From contig JAGRBM010000546.1 of assembly GCA_020434085.1 (NCBI GenBank), forward strand, positions 1 through 10,423: DNA of 10,423 nucleotides, read 5' to 3'. The position numbers were made by a program, and so were the translations under genes. Below the pieces are notes generated by a model, which was not told the DNA's origin, ran no database searches, and saw only the letters and a program-made list of their open reading frames with translations. Shown in pieces: positions 5,870 to 10,423 of this stretch. Each line of letters starts with the position of its first letter. Within the stretch, counting starts at the first letter, position 1. This stretch comes from Chrysiogenia bacterium (GTDB taxonomy: Bacteria > JAGRBM01).

Positions 5870-5971
5870 AACAAAAGGCGTGGCGAGCCTTTTGGCCGCA
5901 TTTTCTTGGCAAATACCGGTGAAACCGGGCGGCAGGCGGCTTTTCTGAACCAGTTATGAGTGTAGCAAAAA

Positions 5972-6004
5972 CCGTGGGGATGCAACAGTAGGGTGTTCCC
6001 ACGG
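5972..6004 (+). promoter_or_regulatory. Hairpin in the carD 5' leader
   Basis: CCGTGGG (5972-5978) and CCCACGG (5998-6004) form a 7-bp stem around a 19-base loop, ending about 20 bases before the carD ribosome binding site. No T-run follows, so it is not a terminator. It could affect leader stability or translation. Confidence 0.4.
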
Positions 6005-6039
6005 ATGGCGCTTATTTTGTGCCAGAGAGGGTATTTTAT

Positions 6040-6732
6040 ATGTTCAAAGTTGGAGACAAGGCCGTTTATCCAGCCCACGGGGTTGGCGTCATCGAGAACA
6101 TCGAGAAGAAGGAAATCGCAGGTAGCACCTACCAGTTCTACATTCTTCGGATTCTCGAGAACGACATGACCATCATGATTCCCACGGCCAATGTCGAAGC
6201 GGTCGGTCTGCGCCGGATCATCCCGGGCAGCCAGGTGACCAAGGTCTACAAGATCCTCAAGCAGAACGAGATCAGCGTGGACGCCGCGACCTGGAACCGC
6301 CGCTATCGCGAGTACATGGAGAAGATCAAGACGGGCTCCGCCTTCGAGATCGCCCAGGTGCTCCGCGACCTGTTCATTCTCAAGAACGACAAGGATCTCT
6401 CCTTCGGTGAGCGCAAGATGTTCGACACCGCGCGCACGCTGCTGGTCAAGGAACTGGCGCTTGCCAAGGACGTGACCGAGGAGAACGTGGCCAAGCAGCT
6501 CGACAAGATTCTTGTGAAGACCGCCGAGCTCGCCGCCGAAACCGGCACCCGCCGCAAGAAGGGCAAGAGCGCCCCGGCCGCGGCGCCTGCTGCTCCGGTC
6601 GCCGCCAAGAAGAAGAGCCCGGCCAAGACCGCTGCCAAGACGGCAACGACTTCGAAGAGCAAGGCCAAGCCGGCCGCTGCCAAGAAGAGCACCGCCAAGA
6701 AGCCTGCCAAGGCCCGCAGCGCCAGCGCGTAA
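6040..6732 (+). CDS. carD: CarD/CdnL-family RNA polymerase-binding regulator with histone H1-like tail
   Basis: CarD/CdnL proteins bind the RNA polymerase beta subunit and stabilise open complexes, chiefly at rRNA and housekeeping promoters. The 230-residue protein starts MFKVGDKAVYPAHGVGVIENI, the classical beginning of the polymerase-interaction domain (about 1-60). The helical DNA-binding domain (about 62-160) includes Trp85 in ATWNRRYREYMEKIKTGS, the position that contacts the promoter minor groove in characterised homologs, and LRDLFILKNDKDLSFGERKMFDTA. Residues 171-230 form an extra tail with 16 Lys, 21 Ala and no acidic residue, with SPAKT and AAKK-type motifs. CdnL proteins usually stop near 160-165, while Myxococcus CarD carries a different, HMGA-like tail. 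The start is ATG 6040, with AGAGGG (6026-6031) eight bases upstream, not the in-frame GTG at 6019. A strong terminator separates it from ispD. Confidence 0.95.
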   Translation: MFKVGDKAVYPAHGVGVIENIEKKEIAGSTYQFYILRILENDMTIMIPTANVEAVGLRRIIPGSQVTKVYKILKQNEISVDAATWNRRYREYMEKIKTGSAFEIAQVLRDLFILKNDKDLSFGERKMFDTARTLLVKELALAKDVTEENVAKQLDKILVKTAELAAETGTRRKKGKSAPAAAPAAPVAAKKKSPAKTAAKTATTSKSKAKPAAAKKSTAKKPAKARSASA

Positions 6733-6755
6733 CTTGCGCTCCGATCGCAACCACG

Positions 6756-6784
6756 AAAACCCCGCCGAGTTCGGCGGGGTTTTT
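6756..6784 (+). terminator. Strong intrinsic terminator after carD
   Basis: CCCCGCCG (6760-6767) and CGGCGGGG (6772-6779) pair around AGTT, with AAAA before and TTTTT after the stem. The flanking A and T runs make it potentially bidirectional, and further T-rich sequence follows. It lies 23 bases after the carD stop and 41 bases before ispD, so ispD needs its own promoter or read-through. Confidence 0.93.
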
Positions 6785-6825
6785 CTTTTCACTTCGCCGC
6801 GGGCGCTGACTACCCTCGGCCCGCA

Positions 6826-7542
6826 ATGAGAGTCCACGCCGTCATTCCCGCCGCAGGCAGCGGCACCCGCATGGGGCCGGGCCAGAAGAAGCAGTTCCGC
6901 CTGATCGCGGGAGAGCCGGTGCTGGCCTACGCGGTGCGCGCGCTCTGCGGGAGCGGCCTGATCGACTCGCTCACGCTCGCCGTGCCCGAGGACGAGATCG
7001 CCCAGGTCGCTGAAGCGATCCTGCCGCTTGCCGGGGATCTGAGCGCGCAGGTGGTCGTCGGCGGCGCCGACCGGCAGGCCTCGGTGTGGAACGGCATCCA
7101 GGGCGTCGAGGACGCGGCCGAGGGCGACCTCATCCTGGTTCACGACGGCGTGCGGCCATTCCTGACCAAAGCGCTGCTCGCCGAGGTCATCGGCGCCGCC
7201 AAAGAGCACGGCGCCGCGAGCGTGGGCGTGCCGGCCAAGGACACCATCAAAATTGTCGACGAGGCGCGCGTGGTGCAGCGCACGCCGCCGCGCGAGCATT
7301 GCTGGCAAACCCAGACGCCGCAGGTCTTTCGCTACGAGATCATCCGTGCCGCGCACGAGCGCGCGCTCGCCGAAACCCCAGATGCGCGCGGCACCGACGA
7401 CGCGGGCCTTGTCGAGCGCTTTGGCGGCAAGGTCGTGATGACCATGGGCATTTACGAGAACATCAAGATCACCACGCCCGAAGACCTGGCTGTGGCGGAA
7501 GTCTTCGCCGCGCACCTGGCAGGGCAGGGAGAGGAAAAATGA
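6826..7542 (+). CDS. ispD: 2-C-methyl-D-erythritol 4-phosphate cytidylyltransferase
   Basis: Joins MEP and CTP to give CDP-ME, the third step of the MEP isoprenoid pathway. The 238-residue length is normal. The nucleotide-binding loop is PAAGSGTRMGPGQKKQF (8-24) with the catalytic Arg15 and Lys22; the usual PKQ is KKQ here. GGADRQASVWNGI (79-91), VHDGVRPF (105-112), PAKDTIKIV (136-144), Arg152, QTPQVFRYEII (163-173), TDDAGLVE (190-197) and NIKITTPEDL (212-221) complete the family set. The last four bases overlap ispF. No ribosome binding site is visible before the ATG. A weak promoter, TTCACT (6788-6793) and TACCCT (6811-6816) with 17 bases between, would start transcription almost at the ATG, so leaderless translation is possible. 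That reading is speculative. Confidence 0.97.
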   Translation: MRVHAVIPAAGSGTRMGPGQKKQFRLIAGEPVLAYAVRALCGSGLIDSLTLAVPEDEIAQVAEAILPLAGDLSAQVVVGGADRQASVWNGIQGVEDAAEGDLILVHDGVRPFLTKALLAEVIGAAKEHGAASVGVPAKDTIKIVDEARVVQRTPPREHCWQTQTPQVFRYEIIRAAHERALAETPDARGTDDAGLVERFGGKVVMTMGIYENIKITTPEDLAVAEVFAAHLAGQGEEK

Positions 7543-8024
7543 GCGCACCCTTTCGCGTCGGCAGCGGCTACGACGTCCATCGTCTCAAAGAAGGACGCAA
7601 GTGCATCCTCGGTGGGGTGGAGATTCCATCCGACATCGGGCCCGACGGCCATTCCGATGCCGATGTACTGTTGCACGCCATCACCGACGCAGTGCTCGGC
7701 GCCATCGGCGAGGGTGACATCGGCGCCCACTTCCCGCCCTCGGACCCGCAGTGGAAGGGCGCGCCCTCGGAAACTTTCATGCGCCATGCCATGAAACTCG
7801 CGCGCGATTCCGGCTACCAGCTCGGCAACATCGACGCCACGGTGATCGCCGAAGCACCCAAACTCCGTCCGCACATTGATAAAATCCGCGAGAGCATCGC
7901 CGCCATGTGCGGCGTTGCCACCGGCGAGGTCTCGGTCAAGGCAACCACCCACGAAGAGATCGGCACCCTGGGCCGCAAGGAAGGCATCGCCGCCTTCGCG
8001 AGCGTGCTGCTGTATAAGCCGTAG
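7539..8024 (+). CDS. ispF: 2-C-methyl-D-erythritol 2,4-cyclodiphosphate synthase
   Basis: Cyclises CDP-ME 2-phosphate to MEcPP with release of CMP, two steps after IspD. It works as a homotrimer with a metal at each active site. The 161-residue length is normal. GSGYDVHRL (8-16) gives metal ligands Asp12 and His14. DGHSDADVLLHAITDAVLGA (36-55) gives His38, the ligand His46 and Asp50. GDIGAHFPPSDP (59-70) and KATTHEEIGTLGRKEGIAAFA (134-154) complete the signature; the usual KATT(T)E is KATTHE here. The ATG overlaps the ispD stop as ATGA, and GGAGAGGA lies just upstream inside ispD, so the two are translationally coupled. Its TAG stop is inside the first copy of the GTAGGGGCGAGGC repeat. Confidence 0.97.
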   Translation: MSAPFRVGSGYDVHRLKEGRKCILGGVEIPSDIGPDGHSDADVLLHAITDAVLGAIGEGDIGAHFPPSDPQWKGAPSETFMRHAMKLARDSGYQLGNIDATVIAEAPKLRPHIDKIRESIAAMCGVATGEVSVKATTHEEIGTLGRKEGIAAFASVLLYKP

Positions 8025-8044
8025 GGGCGAGGCTTGCCTCGCCC
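8021..8044. repeat. GTAGGGGCGAGGC palindromic repeat, copy 1
   Basis: GGGCGAGGC (8025-8033), TT and GCCTCGCCC (8036-8044) form a perfect 9-bp hairpin that begins in the ispF stop codon. The same 13-base left end and the same right arm recur at 9491-9544. There is no T-run, so it is not an ordinary terminator, though it could protect the 3' end of the mRNA. Confidence 0.8.
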
Positions 8045-8066
8045 ATGTGTGGGGCGGCATTTTTTT

Positions 8067-8098
8067 CGTCCACGTCCACGTCCACGTCCACGTCCACG
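8067..8098. repeat. Hexanucleotide tandem repeat CGTCCA, five copies
   Basis: Five perfect CGTCCA units followed by CG sit just after a run of seven T. Any reading frame through it gives alternating dipeptides such as Val-His or Asp-Val, and none belongs to a convincing gene. It is likely to vary in copy number between strains. Confidence 0.9.
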
Positions 8099-8108
8099 GA
8101 ATCCGATT

Positions 8109-8205
8109 CCCTCCCCGTGGCGGGGAGGGCAGGGTGGGGTTGTCGCATGTAGGCGCGAAACAACCCCCTCCGGCCTTCGGCCACCTCCCCCGCCACGGGG
8201 GAGCC
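8109..8205. repeat. Compound palindromic element (CCCTCCCC / CTCCCCC hairpin pair)
   Basis: Two hairpins face each other: CCCTCCCCG-TGG-CGGGGAGGG (8109-8129) and CTCCCCCG-CCA-CGGGGGAG (8185-8203). The outer halves are themselves imperfect inverted copies (GGTGGGGTTGT near 8133-8143 against ACAACCCCCTCC near 8160-8171). A small GGCC-TTC-GGCC hairpin lies inside. The layout is that of a non-coding mobile palindromic element such as a REP or MITE. It fills much of the interval between ispF and the WYL gene. Confidence 0.65.
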
Positions 8206-8228
8206 AAGTGTCGGTAGCGCTTTTCCCT

Positions 8229-8247
8229 ATGTGACACGATATGACAC
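8229..8247 (+). promoter_or_regulatory. Direct repeat upstream of the WYL regulator, possible operator
   Basis: ATGTGACAC (8229-8237) and ATATGACAC (8239-8247) agree at eight of nine bases and are spaced exactly 10 bp, one helical turn, so both would face the same side of the DNA. The site is 82 bases before the WYL gene start. No convincing -35/-10 pair could be assigned here. Confidence 0.4.
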
Positions 8248-8328
8248 ACTCACCCGGTATTCAGGAGGACGGGTGGCGTGTCTTCAGGTGGGGGCGCGGC
8301 AGGGCATTGTGAAATCGGGAGGTGGTGC

Positions 8329-9327
8329 ATGGAACGGCGGAGTCCCAAGAGTTACTCCCAGGCCGCGCGCTTGCAGGACATGGTGCGGACCTTCATGGCG
8401 CGCCGGGCGGGCGTGACCATCGAGGAACTCGTCGAGATCTACGACATCACGCGGCGAACCGTCTACCGCGACTTCGACGCGCTGGCCGAGTCGGGCTACC
8501 CGCTCTATTCGGTGGAGACCGGCGGCCGAAAGCTCTGGCGTTTCCACGACCGCTTTACCGAGGTCGCGCCCGTCACGCTCTCGACCTCCGAGCTCATCGC
8601 CCTGTACGTCACGCGCACCCAGATCGGCTACCTGGATGGAACTCCGCTGGCCGAGGACATGGACCGCGTCTTCGGCAAGCTGGAGAAAACCCTCTCGCCC
8701 AAGCACCGCGACCAGCTCGCGCTCTTCGCAAAAAAATTCTACACCGTGCCCGACGCGCCCAAGAGCTACGACGAGCACCTCGACCTGCTCTGGGACGTGA
8801 TGGACGGGCTCATCCGCCAGCTCCGCTGCAAGATGCGTTACCGCTCGCCGCGAAAGAAGAGCCCCACGACGCGGCTCATTGAACCGCTCACCCTGCTCAC
8901 CCACAAACAGGGGCTCTATCTGCTCGCGCGCGAGGCCGGCGCCGACAAGGTGCTCACCTTTGCCATCGACCGCATCGTCTCCTTCGAGCCGACGAAGGAG
9001 ACCTTCGAGTATCCGAAAAAATACGCGCCCGAGAAACAGGTCGAGGGCGCCTTCGGCATCGTGGCCGGTGACGAGGAAGTGCGCGTGCGCATCCGCTTCG
9101 CCGCCGACATCGCCCACCTCATTGCGGAGCGCACCTTCCACCCCGGGCAGAAAATCACCCGCCACAAGGACGGCTCGCTCACCCTGGAGATGAAGCTCAC
9201 CGCGCTGGGCGCCGAACTCAACGGCTTCGTGCTCTCCTACGGCAGCAAGGCCGAAGTGATCGAACCCGCCGAGCTGCGCCAGCAGATCGCCGCGGAGCTC
9301 CAGGAAGCAGCGAAGCGGTACGCTTAA
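8329..9327 (+). CDS. WYL-domain transcriptional regulator (DeoR-type HTH + WYL + WCX)
   Basis: The 332-residue protein has an N-terminal winged helix-turn-helix (about 10-75: RLQDMVRTFMARR, TIEELVEIYDITRRTVYRDFDAL), then a linker. The WYL domain (about 165-225) contains LIEPLTLLTHKQGLYLLARE, where the name-giving WYL is LYL, and FAIDRI. The C-terminal WCX extension (about 240-330) ends with LNGFVLSYGSKAEVIEPAELRQQI. Such proteins bind DNA as dimers and sense nucleic acid or nucleotide-like ligands through WYL; several control DNA damage or phage defence genes. The target here is unknown. The start is ATG 8329 with GGGAGGT (8317-8323) five bases upstream. A GTG at 8278 also has AGGAGG nine bases before it and would add 17 residues, but these do not resemble the family. 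Repeats lie on both sides, with no partner gene. Confidence 0.93.
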   Translation: MERRSPKSYSQAARLQDMVRTFMARRAGVTIEELVEIYDITRRTVYRDFDALAESGYPLYSVETGGRKLWRFHDRFTEVAPVTLSTSELIALYVTRTQIGYLDGTPLAEDMDRVFGKLEKTLSPKHRDQLALFAKKFYTVPDAPKSYDEHLDLLWDVMDGLIRQLRCKMRYRSPRKKSPTTRLIEPLTLLTHKQGLYLLAREAGADKVLTFAIDRIVSFEPTKETFEYPKKYAPEKQVEGAFGIVAGDEEVRVRIRFAADIAHLIAERTFHPGQKITRHKDGSLTLEMKLTALGAELNGFVLSYGSKAEVIEPAELRQQIAAELQEAAKRYA

Positions 9328-9353
9328 AACATCGGAAAATTGGGGCGATCACC

Positions 9354-9471
9354 CCCGTTCGTCCTGAGTAGCCGCATAGCGGCGTATCGAAGGGCAAACG
9401 GGCCTCGATTTATGAGGCTGTCGAGCGCCCTTCGATACACATTGCTTCGCAATGCACTCAGGGCGAACGGG
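9354..9471. repeat. Branched palindromic repeat element, 118 bp
   Basis: The outer arms CCCGTTCGTCCTGAGT (9354-9369) and ACTCAGGGCGAACGGG (9456-9471) match at 15 of 16 positions. The inner arms GTATCGAAGGGC (9384-9395) and GCCCTTCGATAC (9427-9438) match perfectly. Between outer and inner arms on each side is a further perfect hairpin: GCCGC-ATA-GCGGC (9371-9383) and CATTGC-TTC-GCAATG (9440-9454). The apex holds GCCTC / GAGGC (9402-9406 and 9414-9418). The GTTCGTCCTGAG / ATCGAAGGGC wording resembles dispersed palindromes seen in many proteobacterial genomes. It begins 26 bases after the WYL stop and may act as its 3' end. Confidence 0.8.
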
Positions 9472-9490
9472 TTGCAAACGATAGATGCGT

Positions 9491-9544
9491 GTAGGGGCGA
9501 GGCACCCGTCATCCGTAGCCTTGGCGAAGGATGATGCCTCGCCC
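9491..9544. repeat. GTAGGGGCGAGGC palindromic repeat, copy 2 with insert
   Basis: GGGCGAGGCA (9495-9504) and TGCCTCGCCC (9535-9544) form the outer stem. TCATCC (9509-9514) and GGATGA (9529-9534) extend it after a four-base bulge. The first 13 bases (9491-9503) are identical to 8021-8033, but here the arms are separated by about 30 bases, not two. Confidence 0.8.
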
Positions 9545-9583
9545 TTCTTTATCTCAGGATGACAGGCTGTTGGAGAAACTGAT

Positions 9584-10423
9584 TCAGGAAGCCGCGTCGA
9601 CCGGCTCTTCGTAGTGGAAGGGCAGGGTGAACTCGAAGCACGAGCCCTTCTTGCGCTCGCTGGTGACGGTGATCTGGCCGCCGTGCATTTCGACGAAGTC
9701 GCGGCAGAGTGCGAGGCCGAGGCCCGCGCTGCGCACGTCGCGTGATTCGCTGCCCTCGGCCTGCTTGTAGCGTTCGAAGATGTAGGGCACGACCTCGGGC
9801 GGGATGCCCTCGCCGGTGTCGGCCACCTGGACGCGGGCCATGTCGGACTCGGCGTTGGAGCGCACGATGATCTCGCCGCCGCTGGGGACGAACTTCACCG
9901 CATTTCCCAGAAGATTGACCATCACCTGCTGCAGGCGTTTCACGTCGAAGTCGAAGTCCGGGATGTTCGTGTCCAGGAAGGTACGCACGTGGATATTGCG
10001 CTCGTCGGCGATGACGCGGATGGTCTCCACGGAGTTGGCGAGGATTTCGTTGAGGTTGTAGTGCTCGCGGTGGAGCACCAGCTTGCCCGCCTGGATCTTG
10101 TAGGAATCGATGAGGTCGTCGATGAGCGCCAGCAGCTTCTGCGAGCTCATGGTGATCATCTCGACTTCTTCGAGAAGTTCCTCGTCGCGAATCTGGCGCT
10201 CGAGCAGCGAGGCGAAACCGATGATCGCGTTGAGCGGGGTCTTGAGCTCATGGCCCAAGCCCGCGAGGAACTCGACCTCGGATTCCTGGCGCTGGCGCAG
10301 TTCCTTGGCCGAGCTGCCGTTGATCGCGTCGGCCAACAGGTGCGTCGTTGCCGCCACGCGCTCTTCGTCGATGGGATGATCGCCGTGGTGGCCATAGATG
10401 CCGAGGACGTGGGTGCAGCGCTC
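9584..10423 (-). CDS. Sensor histidine kinase, C-terminal 279 aa (5' end outside window)
   Basis: The visible part holds the HisKA dimerisation domain and the HATPase_c catalytic domain of an orthodox histidine kinase, which passes phosphate from ATP through a His to a response regulator. Numbering from the window edge, the H-box is LGHELKTPLNAIIGF with the phospho-accepting His58. The N-box is QVMVNLLGNAVKFVPSGG with Asn170 and Asn174. The G1 box is DTGEGIPPEV (202-211), the F-box YIFERYKQ (214-221) and the G2 box GLGLALC (234-240). It ends LPFHYEEPVDAAS, so there is no receiver or other domain after the ATPase. The 50 residues before the H-box include ERCTHVLGIYGHHGDHP and a helix likely to lead into the dimerisation domain; the sensor region is not in view. 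No partner regulator is adjacent in the window; the receiver protein at 3639 is too far away to pair by position alone. Confidence 0.95.
   Translation of the reverse strand, partial: ERCTHVLGIYGHHGDHPIDEERVAATTHLLADAINGSSAKELRQRQESEVEFLAGLGHELKTPLNAIIGFASLLERQIRDEELLEEVEMITMSSQKLLALIDDLIDSYKIQAGKLVLHREHYNLNEILANSVETIRVIADERNIHVRTFLDTNIPDFDFDVKRLQQVMVNLLGNAVKFVPSGGEIIVRSNAESDMARVQVADTGEGIPPEVVPYIFERYKQAEGSESRDVRSAGLGLALCRDFVEMHGGQITVTSERKKGSCFEFTLPFHYEEPVDAAS

Noticed and set aside
4249-5871. Plus-strand open frame of 540 codons over the oxidoreductase-like gene
   Set aside because: It starts inside the terminator hairpin. Its composition follows from the opposite strand's codon bias, and the minus-strand reading has fold-like features.
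5863-7548. Very long minus-strand open frame (561 codons) across carD and ispD
   Set aside because: It is antisense to two clear genes in GC-rich DNA. Its translation is low-complexity and resembles no family, and it crosses a terminator.
8067-8098. CRISPR array or direct-repeat system
   Set aside because: The units are six bases with no spacers; it is a simple tandem repeat.
7876-8217. Open frames through the CGTCCA repeat encoding Val-His or Asp-Val runs
   Set aside because: They are products of the tandem repeat, run through several hairpin repeats and overlap ispF in another frame.

Overview
This 10.4 kb window is GC-rich chromosomal DNA from a bacterium, most likely a member of the former Deltaproteobacteria (Myxococcota or Desulfobacterota). 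That placement is an inference. It rests on the carD-ispD-ispF gene order, a very good sigma-54 promoter, a RES/Xre toxin-antitoxin pair and the general base composition. No rRNA, tRNA, CRISPR array, phage gene or transposase gene was seen.

Left part (1-3176). A siroheme-branch precorrin-2 dehydrogenase runs off the left edge on the minus strand. To its right lies a 358-bp regulatory interval rich in inverted repeats. It ends in a sigma-54-type promoter that drives an unrecognised 63-residue protein, closed by its own intrinsic terminator. Convergent to it is a minus-strand toxin-antitoxin operon: an Xre/MbcA-type antitoxin followed by a RES-domain toxin, with a palindromic operator over the antitoxin's ribosome binding site. 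Just upstream on the same strand is a PP-loop tRNA-thiolation-like enzyme with a C-terminal NFACT-R-like domain.

Middle part (3177-5721). A stand-alone response-regulator receiver domain is read on the plus strand. A degenerate FAD-dependent oxidoreductase/phytoene-desaturase-like protein, without the usual glycine motif, is read on the minus strand. Between these convergent genes is a 337-bp non-coding stretch. It folds on paper into a three-way junction followed by an intrinsic terminator and is the best candidate for an undescribed RNA.

Right part (5722-10423). A promoter with a long leader drives a CarD-family RNA-polymerase-binding regulator with a histone-H1-like Ala/Lys tail, followed by a strong terminator. 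The MEP-pathway genes ispD and ispF follow with a 4-bp overlap. A repeat cluster then precedes a WYL-domain regulator, and a second repeat cluster follows it. The two clusters share a GTAGGGGCGAGGC palindrome, so the WYL gene sits between repeats. The window ends inside a minus-strand sensor histidine kinase.

Functional links that can be supported: antitoxin and toxin act as a pair, and IspD and IspF catalyse nearby steps of isoprenoid precursor synthesis. The remaining genes look like neighbours with separate jobs.
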